Translations under genes and position numbers: made by a program | The notes under the pieces: generated by a model | The model's input: the letters and a program-made list of their open reading frames with translations, nothing else | What the model was told of the DNA's origin: nothing | Database searches by the model: none | Origin: Trebonia sp035571275 | GTDB lineage: Bacteria; Actinomycetota; Actinomycetes; Streptosporangiales; Streptosporangiaceae | DNA length: 64,000 nt | Assembly (NCBI GenBank): GCA_035571275.1 | Contig: DATMKQ010000065.1 | Location: 1-64,000 of the forward strand | Direction of reading: 5' to 3' | Shown: positions 1-8,595 of the stretch, piece after piece | Layout: every line of letters begins with the position of its first letter | How positions within the stretch are numbered: the first letter of the stretch is position 1

Positions 1-1
1 C

Positions 2-1087
2 CTGTCAGCGGCCTGGTGCATGCCCTCCTACCAGGACAAGAGCGCGATCCCCGGCCTGATCAACAGCCACTCCCAGACCAACAGCGCGTGCGGGACCAGC
101 GTGCCCTACGTCCGCCAGGTTCCTGACGTCTCCGCCGACGCCGACCCGTTCACCGGGTACGTCATCCACTTGGACGGTACGTGGCAGGGAGGCTGGGGCG
201 GCACCAGCGCCGCGGCGCCGCTGTGGGCCGCGGTCGCCGCCCTCACCGACGCCTCACCGTTCTGCTCGTCATACGGCTCGGGCGCCGCCGGCGTGCTTCC
301 CGAAGGGCTGTACCAGGTGGTCGCCACTGACCACTCCTACGTCTACTCGCCACCGGCCGAAGCCCTGTACGACGTCACCACTGGCCAGAACGACTACACG
401 CCCTCCGGCTACAACGGCGGACTGTACCCCGCGACCAGCGGCTACGACCTCGCCAGCGGGCTTGGCGCTCCGCTCATGGGCGGCTTCGACGGGTCTGGCC
501 ACCCCAGCATGTTCTATCCGGGCCTGGCCGCGCTGATGTGCAGGGTGTACGGCACCAAGCTCGACACCACCTCGGTCACCCGCGTTTCTCCCGACCAGGG
601 CCCGTCCGCCAAGTCCACCACGGTCACGATCAGCGGCACTGGCTTCCTGCCCATCGCCGGCGCGGATGTGGCCCGCATCGGCTCCCGGCAGATCCCCGCT
701 ACCTGCACCAGCACTACCCGGTGCACGATGAAACTGCCCGCCATGCGGCCAGGCACGGTCAGCATCCAGATCTCGGCCGAGGACTTCACCCTCAGCAGCG
801 CGGATACCGCGAGCCACTTCCGCTACGTCGCCGCGCCAACGATCAAGTCGCTCTCTCCGACGAGCGGCAAGCCCCGAGGCGGCAACACGATCACCATCCG
901 CGGAACCAACTTCATCGGCGTCACGGCAGTCCACTTCGGCACCAAGCGCGCCACCAAGATACGCACCGTCTCTGCCACCGAGATCCAGGCCACAGTCCCG
1001 GCGGGCACGGGCACCGTCACCGTAACCGTCACCGCGGTTGGCGGCACCAGCGCCGTATCGCGCACCACCCACTACAGATACACCTAG
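2..1087 (+). CDS. Sedolisin (S53) serine-carboxyl peptidase, C-terminal part, with two IPT/TIG domains
   Basis: The reading frame is open from the first base, so the N-terminus lies outside the window. The fragment carries the sedolisin catalytic-serine motif GGTSAAAP (Ser codon at 206). Upstream is PDVSADADP, which holds the oxyanion Asp, and downstream are the YDVTTGQND and GYDLASGLGAP segments that form the family's calcium site. The Glu/Asp of the catalytic triad would be upstream and cannot be seen. From about position 560 the protein continues into two Ig-like IPT/TIG repeats (each with SPxxG and ITIxGTxF-type strands), common as C-terminal add-ons in secreted actinobacterial enzymes. 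Probably an exported acid protease. It stands apart from the convergent gene that follows. Confidence 0.85.
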   Translation: MSAAWCMPSYQDKSAIPGLINSHSQTNSACGTSVPYVRQVPDVSADADPFTGYVIHLDGTWQGGWGGTSAAAPLWAAVAALTDASPFCSSYGSGAAGVLPEGLYQVVATDHSYVYSPPAEALYDVTTGQNDYTPSGYNGGLYPATSGYDLASGLGAPLMGGFDGSGHPSMFYPGLAALMCRVYGTKLDTTSVTRVSPDQGPSAKSTTVTISGTGFLPIAGADVARIGSRQIPATCTSTTRCTMKLPAMRPGTVSIQISAEDFTLSSADTASHFRYVAAPTIKSLSPTSGKPRGGNTITIRGTNFIGVTAVHFGTKRATKIRTVSATEIQATVPAGTGTVTVTVTAVGGTSAVSRTTHYRYT

Positions 1088-1096
1088 ATCATCCGC

Positions 1097-2011
1097 TCAC
1101 GCCCGGATAGCGAAAGCTTCAACCGCCTTCTGATCATCGAGCGGACCAACCTCGGCGCGGAACGCTGTCATCAGCTCATCGTGCAAGGCCGCTGCGCCCT
1201 CGACGAGACCGAAGTGCGGCTCGTGGTGGTCGCGGGCCCATTCGTAAGACGGGTGCGTGGTCTCGCCGGACTCCCACACGGCGGACAGGCTGCCCCGGCC
1301 CCGGTGAACCACGTAGCGATCTTTGACAAAGGGAAACTCGGAGAGCGTCTCACCCTGAGCCTTAGCGGACCGGAGCAGGCCGCCCGCCGGGTCTCCTCCG
1401 TCGGCGAAGGGCTCGATCCCGTCTCGCCAGACGCGTATTGGGTCGATCAGCAGCGAGTACGCGAGAAAGCTGTATGTTTCGTCCCAGGGGTCCCACCACG
1501 ACTCGCCGACGATCGCGGCATCCGTCTCCTTCGCCCGGTCCACTGCCTTCTGGAGCGCATCAGGCCTGCTGATCACAACATCGGAATCGAGAACCCACAC
1601 CCACCGCGGGAGCCCGGAGCCTCTCGACGCGAGGAACGACATGGCCTGGGTGAGCGCCGGGCCATGCATAGCGTTGCTCGCGTTCGCGATGAGACGGCAC
1701 CCCCCGGCCGCGTCGATCTTCGCAAGCAACTCCGCCGATCCGTCCTTCGAGCCGTTGTCAACGACGACTATCTCAAGCGATTCCCACTCGAGGATCCGGC
1801 GCAGCGACCAGAGCATGAGGCAGGTGAGTTCACGCGTGTTGTACGAGGCAGTGACCACCGCGACCCGGCCCGGCGTAACCGGGCGATCTGGCCAGCGAAC
1901 GATGCCGTCGGGCATGCTCGCAGTCTGCCGGGCGCAGCCAGCCAGCGACAAGCGCTTTTCATGTCGGCGGGCCGGTACGACCCAGCCCGCCACCACAACC
2001 ACTGCGCGCAT
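1097..2011 (-). CDS. Family 2 (GT-A) glycosyltransferase
   Basis: The GT2 core starts with RVAVVTASYNTREL, followed by the nucleotide-binding segment EIVVVDNGSKDGS and a DxD-type metal motif in WVLDSDVVI. Proteins of this type transfer a sugar from a nucleotide-sugar donor; the acceptor is unknown. The start shown is an ATG directly after the TGA of the upstream acetyltransferase (zero gap), suggesting translational coupling. An internal ATG at 1915 (MPDGIVRW) would remove a 32-residue N-terminus that is not part of the fold, and is a real alternative. No membrane segments are evident, so the enzyme is probably cytoplasmic. Confidence 0.75.
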   Translation of the reverse strand: MRAVVVVAGWVVPARRHEKRLSLAGCARQTASMPDGIVRWPDRPVTPGRVAVVTASYNTRELTCLMLWSLRRILEWESLEIVVVDNGSKDGSAELLAKIDAAGGCRLIANASNAMHGPALTQAMSFLASRGSGLPRWVWVLDSDVVISRPDALQKAVDRAKETDAAIVGESWWDPWDETYSFLAYSLLIDPIRVWRDGIEPFADGGDPAGGLLRSAKAQGETLSEFPFVKDRYVVHRGRGSLSAVWESGETTHPSYEWARDHHEPHFGLVEGAAALHDELMTAFRAEVGPLDDQKAVEAFAIRA

Positions 2012-2482
2012 TCACAGAACGAGTTTCATGCGCGGGGCTGAGGTCACCGTAAAGCCGAGCTCCTCGTAGATCCGCTGCCCGGCGGGGGTGGCGCTCAGGT
2101 CGACGCGGTCGGCAGCGATCGATCGGGCCCACGCCACGACGTCGAGCACGAGCATCGTTCCGTGGCCCTGGCCGCGATGCTCTGGCCGGGTGATGACGTT
2201 CGCGAGGCGCACAGTGCGTCCTCGGACGCACGCAGGGTTGGGAACGCCGATCTCCAGGGTGCCGATGGCCGTAGCTACGAGCTCGCCGTCTACCTCGATC
2301 GCGGGAAACCGGGCATTGCAAGTGTCGTCGACGTACCGCGTGAACCACTCACGCGCGTGGCCCTTCCACGGCTCCTCGGACGTCGTGCCGCCCTCGTCAA
2401 ACAAGAGCTCCCAAAGGCGCAGAAGCTGGGCGCTGTCCTCGGCGTGCGCGGTTCGCAGGCGGCCTGAACTGGTCTGGGTCAC
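2012..2482 (-). CDS. GNAT family N-acetyltransferase
   Basis: A 156-aa single-domain protein with the GNAT fold: an N-terminal RLRTAHAEDSAQLLRLW segment, then the acetyl-CoA pyrophosphate-binding motif A (RPEHRGQGHGTMLVLDVV, an R/Q-x-x-G-x-G pattern), and a C-terminal YEELGF motif B. It transfers an acetyl group from acetyl-CoA to an unknown amine. It starts at GTG with no clear Shine-Dalgarno sequence and is followed at zero distance by the glycosyltransferase, so the two form a small operon. Confidence 0.8.
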   Translation of the reverse strand: MTQTSSGRLRTAHAEDSAQLLRLWELLFDEGGTTSEEPWKGHAREWFTRYVDDTCNARFPAIEVDGELVATAIGTLEIGVPNPACVRGRTVRLANVITRPEHRGQGHGTMLVLDVVAWARSIAADRVDLSATPAGQRIYEELGFTVTSAPRMKLVL

Positions 2483-2636
2483 TCCGCCATGCTGGCACGA
2501 GCGGCAGCGGTGATGCAGGGTGCCCGCCTGCGGTCAGCGCACCAACCCGCCTCGGGATGATTGTGCTCAAGAGTTGTGTTGACATTAACGACGCGACATA
2601 TCGCGTGAATTTGGTCCCTTGAAGGGGGCTTGAGAG

Positions 2637-3008
2637 GTGAGTGTGATGACCGGTTGGTACGCGGAGCGGATGCCGGGGAGTTCGGCCAAGGCCGTGATCG
2701 CCGTGACGGTGCTCGCGCTACTGCTGGTGGCGGTTATGCCGGTGGCTCTGCTGGCCGGAGTGGTCCTGATGATTCTGGGACACGTCGTCGGCGGGCTCGC
2801 GCTGTTCGGCGGTTCGGTCCTCGCCGCCGCCGTAGCTGTCGCGCTCGCGGGCATGAGCGGGATGCGGCACCTGCGCAAGCTGGTCTCCCGCAGCGTCCGC
2901 GTCGTGCAGTTGGATGACATCCAGTACACCGACTTCGCGGAGCCAAGGGACAGCGACTACTCCAACGTTGTGCAGCTGGAGCGCAGCGAGTACACGGAAG
3001 TGCACTGA
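2637..3008 (+). CDS. Small two-helix membrane protein, unknown function
   Basis: A 123-aa protein with two closely spaced hydrophobic helices (about residues 18-45 and 50-75), followed by a hydrophilic tail of about 45 residues rich in Asp and Tyr. The tail contains a repeated pattern, QLDDIQYTDF and QLERSEYTEV. An alternative ATG start at 2646 has GAGAGG eight bases upstream and is as likely as the GTG shown. I do not recognise the family. The tyrosine/acidic repeats in the tail could be an interaction motif, but that is a guess. Confidence 0.55.
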   Translation: MSVMTGWYAERMPGSSAKAVIAVTVLALLLVAVMPVALLAGVVLMILGHVVGGLALFGGSVLAAAVAVALAGMSGMRHLRKLVSRSVRVVQLDDIQYTDFAEPRDSDYSNVVQLERSEYTEVH

Positions 3009-3019
3009 CGGCGAATGTC

Positions 3020-3274
3020 TCATTTGCCTTCCAGGACCTGCTGAGCGAACTGCTGCACCTGGGCTTTCGGTAGTCCCTTGCAGGCCGGCGGGTCAGGGTT
3101 GAAATGCCCTTGGCCAGCCGTCACCTTCACGTACTCCGCCTGCAGGGCGGCCTTGCAGCCCGCCGGGTCGGGGCCGGTGAATCCGCAGCCGGTGACCGCT
3201 AGCGCGGCGATCGCCGCGGCGATCGCGGCACGCAGCGCCCTGCTGGTCGTGAAGGTCACCTGATGGCTGAGCAT
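3020..3274 (-). CDS. Small secreted lipoprotein, unknown function
   Basis: An 84-aa product with a basic N-terminus, a hydrophobic stretch AAIAAAIAALAVTGC and a lipobox (VTGC), so it should be a lipoprotein anchored after cleavage before Cys30. The mature part is about 55 residues with two further cysteines (AGCKA and PACKG), which could form a disulfide. The longer open frame upstream of this ATG is antisense to a methyltransferase remnant and is rejected. The gene is convergent with the small membrane protein and divergent from the methyltransferase pseudogene. Confidence 0.6.
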   Translation of the reverse strand: MLSHQVTFTTSRALRAAIAAAIAALAVTGCGFTGPDPAGCKAALQAEYVKVTAGQGHFNPDPPACKGLPKAQVQQFAQQVLEGK

Positions 3275-3358
3275 GACTCCATCTTGCCTGCTGTCCGTGA
3301 CTGACTCGGGCGTGCGGCCCGTTACGATTGCGCCACCCTCCGAGGTGAGAAGGCGAGG

Positions 3359-4111
3359 ATGAGCGAGGCACAAGCCACGGGCTCGTCGGAATTCGGCGAG
3401 CGGATGCTCCGCATGAAGAACGAGGCCGCGCTGGCCTTGATGGTGAGCGTGGGCCACCGCACCGGGCTGTTCGACGTGATGGCGGCGATGCCCGCGGCGA
3501 CGAGCGCGGAGATCGCGTCGCGCGCCTCGCTCGACGAGCGCTACGTCAGGGAATGGCTGGCGGCGATGACCACCGGCCGGATCGTCGAGCACGATAGCGC
3601 GGCGGGATCCTATTCGTTGCCTGGCGATTACGCCGTCTGGCTCACCCGGGCGGCGGGCCCGAACAATCTCGCTACCGGGACGCAGTACATCGGGCTCATG
3701 GCGCTGGTGGAAGATCAGATCGTGGACTGTTTCCGAGATGGCCGAGGCCTTCCCGTGTTCGCGATTCGCGGGCTTTGACTTTTCCGACGCCGGGACCGCC
3801 GCGGCCCGGCTGGAGGCGGAACGCAAAGGCCTGACGAACGCGCGCTTCGACAAGCGCGACGCCGCTTACCTCGGCGAGGTCGGCCGGTTCGACTTCATCA
3901 CCACATTCACCCGCTCGGGCCGTTCCTGTATACCGTCTCATGCATGCACTGCATGACTGTTTCCCTTGCCGACGGCGGAATGGGCCTCGGCACCATGTGG
4001 GGAGAGCAGACAGCACGCAAGATGCTCGGCGAGGCGGGCTTCACCTCAATCGAGGCAGCACACGTCGACGGCGACATCGTCGATACTTACATCATCGCCT
4101 GCAAGGGCTGA
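3359..4111 (+). pseudogene. SAM-dependent methyltransferase (Rv2258c-like) with two internal deletions
   Basis: Three collinear fragments of one methyltransferase are visible. The first, 3359 to about 3756, is the N-terminal winged-helix dimerisation domain (VSVGHRTGLFDVMAA through VDCFRDGRGLP). The second, about 3738-3910 in another frame, starts just after the SAM-binding motif I region (AFPCSRFAGFDFSDAG, then LTNARFDKRDAAYLGEVGRF). The third, about 3917-4111 back in the first frame, is the family's C-terminus (PFLYTVSCMHCMTVSLADGG through VDTYIIACKG). Full-length relatives are about 350 aa; here only some 250 codons remain. The missing pieces include the Gly-rich SAM loop and the segment after motif IV, so the gene cannot make an active enzyme. 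Its 3' end overlaps the 3' end of the convergent murA. Confidence 0.8.
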
Positions 4112-5473
4112 GCCGTCGTCCTCGGCCGTCCTCGTGACCCGCAACCCGAGGGACGCGAACTGGTCGAACGGTCGGTGATAGCCGCGCTCGATGTGGTGCA
4201 CGCCGTTGAGCACCGATGGCCGGTCGGCCACGGACGCGGCGAGCACCGCGGAGAAGCCGGCGCGTACATCCGGCAGCTCGACCTCGGCGCCGTGCAGCTT
4301 GGACACGCCCCGGATGACCGCCGAGTGCACGGCGTTCCCGTCGTGGAAGCGGCAGGCGGGACCGCCGAGGCAGGCCGCGAACACCTCGATCTCGCAACCC
4401 ATCTTCTGTAGCGCGGGCACGTAAACAAGGCGGTTCTCGAATACCGTCTCATGCAGCACCGACATGCCGTTGGCCTGCGTGAACAGCACCATCAGCGGCT
4501 GCTGCCAGTCGGTCATGAAGCCGGGGTGGGTGTCGGTATGCACCGCCGCCGGCTGGAGCCCGTCGGGCGCGGACGCGGTGATCCACTCGTCGGTGATGTC
4601 GAACCGGGTGCCCATCCGGGCCAGGGTCGTGATCGCGGTCACGAGCCGGTCTTGCGGGCAGCCGTGCACGCGTACCTCGCCGCCGGTGATGAGGCCCGCG
4701 ACCAGGTAGGAGAAGGCCTCGAGGCGGTCGCCGGCCAGCCGGGTCGAAGCGGCCTTGAGCTTGGGCACGCCTTCGATGACGATGCGCCGGTCGGGGCTGA
4801 GCTCGATGTGCGCGCCCATCCGCTGCAGGAACAGCGCGAGCTCGACGACTTCTGGCTCGGTGGCCGCGTTGCGCAGCACGGTCTTGCCCTCGGCGAGGAC
4901 CGCGGACAGCAGCACCGTCTCCGTCGCCCCGACGCTCGGGTATGGCAGCGTGATGCGCGCGCCATGCAGCCTGGTCGCCTTGGCGCTGATCCCGGTCGGC
5001 CCGTAGGTGACCTCGGCGCCGAGGGTCCTGAGCGCGTCGACGTGGAAGTCGACAGGCCGCCGCCCGATGGGGTCGCCGCCGACGAGCGGGACGAACGCTT
5101 CACCGGTCAGGTGGAGCAACGGGCCGATCATCAGGATCGGGATCCGGTTGAGCCCAGTGAACGCCGCGGGGACCTTCGGTCTCACTTCGCTGCCAGGGGC
5201 GATCGTGATCTCGCCGTCCTCGTGGCTGACGTAGAAACCGGCCGACTCCAGCATTGCCGCGGTGATGTCCACGTCCCCCACTTGCGGGGCGTTGCGGATG
5301 ACGCTGGGGCCGTCGCCCAGCATTGCTGCCACCATGTGCTTGGTCACGGCATTCTTAGAGCCGCGCACGGAGATGTCTCCGCGCAGCGGCCCCGATGGCT
5401 CAACTATCCACGTTTGCGTCACGCCGTTCACGATATGTGCTGTCCGGCACACGAGCCCCATGGTCTGGCTCAT
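4046..5473 (-). CDS. murA: UDP-N-acetylglucosamine 1-carboxyvinyltransferase paralogue (MurA type)
   Basis: Full-length EPSP-synthase-fold protein of 475 aa. It has the MurA N-terminal RGSKNAVTKHMVAAML segment, the loop GGDPIGRRPVDFHV, the segment PSVGATET and a C-terminal DVRAGFSAVLAA. Family members add enolpyruvate from PEP to UDP-GlcNAc in peptidoglycan synthesis. The loop position equivalent to E. coli Cys115 is Asp134, the substitution known to give fosfomycin insensitivity in mycobacterial MurA. Family starts suggest a GTG at 5422 (VTQTW) may be the true start. The last 20 or so residues are antisense to the methyltransferase remnant and do not look like MurA, so the original stop was probably lost. 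It looks like the second actinobacterial MurA group, so whether it is the essential copy is open. Confidence 0.85.
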   Translation of the reverse strand: MSQTMGLVCRTAHIVNGVTQTWIVEPSGPLRGDISVRGSKNAVTKHMVAAMLGDGPSVIRNAPQVGDVDITAAMLESAGFYVSHEDGEITIAPGSEVRPKVPAAFTGLNRIPILMIGPLLHLTGEAFVPLVGGDPIGRRPVDFHVDALRTLGAEVTYGPTGISAKATRLHGARITLPYPSVGATETVLLSAVLAEGKTVLRNAATEPEVVELALFLQRMGAHIELSPDRRIVIEGVPKLKAASTRLAGDRLEAFSYLVAGLITGGEVRVHGCPQDRLVTAITTLARMGTRFDITDEWITASAPDGLQPAAVHTDTHPGFMTDWQQPLMVLFTQANGMSVLHETVFENRLVYVPALQKMGCEIEVFAACLGGPACRFHDGNAVHSAVIRGVSKLHGAEVELPDVRAGFSAVLAASVADRPSVLNGVHHIERGYHRPFDQFASLGLRVTRTAEDDGSALAGDDVSIDDVAVDVCCLD

Positions 5474-5765
5474 CCGCCAGCCGCCACGTCGCTCGCGTCG
5501 CTCGCGTCGTGTCCGTGACGACGCTCATGCCCCGGCTAACCTCGTCATGACGTTAGCTTCGCGGGAGGCCCTGGATGAGATTCAGGCGAAAGCCGAAGTT
5601 CAATGTGACCGGAGTTAGCTTCCCGCTAATTGGGGGCGGAGTCACGTGGTTCGAGCAGCCCGACGAGCGGGCGGGCCGAGCTGTATCTGAACGCTCAGCG
5701 GCATTTACTTTGGGACGTGCACCGCAGACTTAACGTTCTCCCGTAGATTCAAAGGCGCCGTCGGC

Positions 5766-6095
5766 TCATGCGTTGGCAGCCACCGTGGCGGTCAGCAGCC
5801 CGCCGAGGCGGTCTAGGTCCGCTGCCGAGCTCAGATGAAGCTCGATCCAGTCGCGCCGCGACGGATCGCGCCGGACGGCGGGATCGGCACTGAACTGCTC
5901 CTTGACCTGCGACCATCCAGCCCTGGTGATCCGCACGTCGATCACTCCCGGCGCCTCCATGTGGGCAATTTCGCGGTTGGCGGTGAACAGCGCCGGCTTA
6001 TCGCTGTAGCGAGATCGTCGTTCCGCGACCGGCCCCGCCGCGAGCATGGCGATGACGAAGGCCTCCCAAAGCACGTCACCGTGGTTGTTGCTCAT
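5766..6095 (-). CDS. Luciferase-domain-like (DUF5519-like) small protein
   Basis: A 109-aa soluble protein. The pattern EIAHMEAPGVIDVRITRAGW followed by RRDWIELHLSSAADLDRLGGLLTA resembles the C-terminal part of small proteins annotated as luciferase-domain or DUF5519 proteins (an EIAHxH-type segment, then a DWI strand). Function is unknown. No strong ribosome-binding site precedes the ATG. The assignment is from pattern memory and is tentative. Confidence 0.45.
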   Translation of the reverse strand: MSNNHGDVLWEAFVIAMLAAGPVAERRSRYSDKPALFTANREIAHMEAPGVIDVRITRAGWSQVKEQFSADPAVRRDPSRRDWIELHLSSAADLDRLGGLLTATVAANA

Positions 6096-6191
6096 TGCCG
6101 CCAGGATAAGAAACGCCGCGGACTTTTCCGGCGGTCGTTCCGCGCCTCAATGCGAAGAGATCTCGATGCCGATCACGGACAGGATCGGCTC

Positions 6192-7991
6192 TCAGGAGCC
6201 GATGACGCAGGGGGTTGAATAAGGGTTCGAGTGTGCGCAGATCTGAATCGGATCGCTGTACATGCCGATCGACGGCAGCGCCTGTCCCTGGAAGTTGAAC
6301 AAGGTCTCGTTGTCGTCGGGCGTGCCGGGAGGGCTGGCGTCGGGTGCCCACGAGACACCAGGGAGCCATTCCGGCGCCCAGTAGAACATCCCGGCCCCGA
6401 GCCCGTCCGGGACAGCGGCCAGGATGGACAGCTCGTCATTGAGCATGGAGAGCTGTCCGCCCGGGCTCGCCGGGTAACCGTCGATCAGCTGGCTCGCCTC
6501 CCAGGTGGTATCGCCGAGGCCGTCCCCGTTGGCGAGCGTCCAGGAATACTCGGTCTCCGCGATCACGATCGGCTTATCGAATTGCGTCGCCAGCTCGTCG
6601 ACATTCGATCGCAGGCCGGCCAGCGAGCCCTGGAAGACGGGGTAGTAGGAAAGCGCGATGACGTCAAACGGGACGCCCTGCGCCTCCAGGTTGGAGTAGA
6701 AGGCCTGCGCCTTGGCGTTGTTCCCGCCGAGGTCGGTGTGGATGGCGATCAGCAGCTTGTGACCTGGCTGGTTGCCGGCCTGCGCGCCGGCGATGCCGGC
6801 CTTGAGCAGCTGGGCGAGATTGCTCCAGCCGGTGGCCGTGGTGTTACTGGTCCAGGTGAGGCCGCCCACCCCCGGTCCGGCGCAGCCGAACGACGACCAG
6901 TTGGTCTCCTCCGACTCGCTCCAGAGCATGCCGTTGGTGATCTCGTTGCCGATGGAGACCATGTCAACCGGGGTACCCTGGGCAGCGAAGGCGGCGATGA
7001 CCCCCTTGGTATATGACTGAACCTTCGCAGTGAGCCCCGATAGGGTTGTGGGCCAGCCCGCCGGGATGCACTGCTTGCCAGGGTCGGCCCAGAAGTCGGA
7101 ATAGTGGATGTCGAGGTACAGCTTCAGGCCCGCCGCCTCCACGGTCTTGGCGAAGGCCAGGTCGCTGGCGAGGTCGCTGTAGCCGGCCGGCGGGTTGACC
7201 CACAGCCGCAGGCGGGCCCAGTCGGCGCCGTTTTGCGCCGTGATGTTCGCGGGGTTGGCTGGGACGCCGTTGTCAGTGAAGACGGCCCCGGCGTTGAGTT
7301 CCTGCGGGGTGAAGGAAAGATCTGACCCGAGCATCATGCTGGCCGCAGCCGGGTCGGGACCGAACAGCCGGAACTCCCCGATGCAGACGGGGGTTGCGCC
7401 GCTATCCCACACCTCGATCTGGGCGTACCGCCCCCTCATGTCCGGCCGTGTGCCGTTACCTGAACCAGGCCCGAGGGGTACGTACATTGGGTTGCCAGCG
7501 TCGAGGGCGATGTTGTGTGCCGTCGGCAGGGTGTGCCAGTCGCCCTGCTCTGTGGCCAGCGAGACCGTGGCGTTGGCGGAGGAACTGGCGTTGTCGAGGG
7601 TGATGCCGATGCCATCAAGGTTGCGTACCTGCCCGAGGTCCACGGTCAGGGTGTCTGGGTAGGAATCCGTGCACCACGAGGTGGCAGCGTTTCCGTCGAT
7701 GGCGTTCGAGGGCGGGTTGCCGGACTGCGAGGTTGTGGCGGTCGCCTGGCCCGACAGCGCCCAGTTGACTGTCGGAACGTGGCTCGCGCCCGGCCGTGAC
7801 CCGGCTGCGGTGGCCGGCCCGGCGTGCGCCGCGGACGCGGCGATGAGCGGAAAACAGAGTGAGATACCGACCGCGATAGCGCCCCAGCGCCTGGCCCGCC
7901 CGCGACGGTCCCGGCTGGGCAGGTCGCCGATGTCAGATGCAGCGAGGGCAGCGCTCGCCGCCGCCTGCTTTCGGCCAATTATGGGTCTCAC
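6192..7991 (-). CDS. Secreted GH53 endo-beta-1,4-galactanase with N-terminal discoidin-type domain
   Basis: 599 aa with a long basic N-terminus and a signal sequence (GAIAVGISLCFPLIAASAAHA). Next comes an F5/8-type-C (CBM32-like) domain, about residues 75-210 (SNAIDGNAATSWCTD and VDLGQVRNLDGIGI), and then a GH53 catalytic barrel to the C-terminus. The acid/base Glu is E350 in VSIGNEI and the nucleophile is E479 in VIAETEYSW. GH53 enzymes cut beta-1,4-galactan in arabinogalactan type I and pectin side chains. The GTG start is preceded by AAAAGGA. Two LacI-type operator palindromes lie 110 and 250 bases upstream, so it should be induced with the rest of the locus. Confidence 0.9.
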   Translation of the reverse strand: MRPIIGRKQAAASAALAASDIGDLPSRDRRGRARRWGAIAVGISLCFPLIAASAAHAGPATAAGSRPGASHVPTVNWALSGQATATTSQSGNPPSNAIDGNAATSWCTDSYPDTLTVDLGQVRNLDGIGITLDNASSSANATVSLATEQGDWHTLPTAHNIALDAGNPMYVPLGPGSGNGTRPDMRGRYAQIEVWDSGATPVCIGEFRLFGPDPAAASMMLGSDLSFTPQELNAGAVFTDNGVPANPANITAQNGADWARLRLWVNPPAGYSDLASDLAFAKTVEAAGLKLYLDIHYSDFWADPGKQCIPAGWPTTLSGLTAKVQSYTKGVIAAFAAQGTPVDMVSIGNEITNGMLWSESEETNWSSFGCAGPGVGGLTWTSNTTATGWSNLAQLLKAGIAGAQAGNQPGHKLLIAIHTDLGGNNAKAQAFYSNLEAQGVPFDVIALSYYPVFQGSLAGLRSNVDELATQFDKPIVIAETEYSWTLANGDGLGDTTWEASQLIDGYPASPGGQLSMLNDELSILAAVPDGLGAGMFYWAPEWLPGVSWAPDASPPGTPDDNETLFNFQGQALPSIGMYSDPIQICAHSNPYSTPCVIGS

Positions 7992-8100
7992 TTCAGACCG
8001 TCCTTTTCGCGTGAGGGAGCCGATGTGACCGCTTAGCTGTGCCGAACGATGGCCACACCTCGACGCCTGCGGGGCAGCCCGCCATCCGCCGGACGCTCTC

Positions 8101-8114
8101 CGGGAGCGCTCCCA
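8101..8114. promoter_or_regulatory. LacI-family operator, CGGGAGCGCTCCCA
   Basis: Contains the perfect 12-bp palindrome GGGAGCGCTCCC. It differs by one base from the CebR/CelR box of actinomycetes (TGGGAGCGCTCCCA). It lies about 110 bases upstream of the discoidin-GH53 start. Confidence 0.75.
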
Positions 8115-8244
8115 ATATCGGCGCCGCCGTGAGCGCGGCCCTGCGGTCGTTGTCGGTGTGGTTAAAGCGAACTCGTATTAGCCGGTCGGGAAGGCGTCGC
8201 TTTTCCTTCGCCAGGCCGGAGGCATGCGTCGCACACATTCGTGC

Positions 8245-8258
8245 TGGGAGCGCTCCCA
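8245..8258. promoter_or_regulatory. LacI-family operator, perfect 14-bp palindrome TGGGAGCGCTCCCA
   Basis: Identical to the described CebR/CelR operator. Second site upstream of the discoidin-GH53 gene, 144 bases from the first, a spacing that would allow looping between two bound repressor dimers. Confidence 0.8.
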
Positions 8259-8595
8259 ACAGGAGCGTAGCAAATAGCAAGTAGCCCTGGAAGGGCCTGT
8301 AACGGCACAAGTTGACCGAACGAGGTTTAATATCCTGGTGCGAGGATGGCGCACGGTCTCTTAATCCGCGCGCTGCCGCAGGATCACTAACCGTGACGGG
8401 CCACTTCCGCCCGACTCTGGGCACGGCCACCGTGCATCACGTAGCGATGGCTATACCCTCGAGGGCGCTGGCGTCTTCCAGCAACCAGGGAAGCAGGCTC
8501 TTGATTGCATGCTGATGATTGTGGGTCTGCAGCACGTGGACGGTCGCGGGGGTGTGCATCGCGATGCCGGAATGCCAGACAACCCCCTGACAGGG

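Larger units (their letters stand above)
7992..8595. other. Intergenic region between the two galactanase genes
   Basis: About 600 bases with no supportable gene. It holds the promoter of the downstream GH53 gene and two 14-bp operators (8101-8114 and 8245-8258). I saw nothing else convincing in the part closest to 8595. Confidence 0.6.

Noticed and set aside
5620..5760. Possible tRNA because of a GGTTCGAGC segment
   Set aside because: No acceptor stem or anticodon arm can be folded around it.
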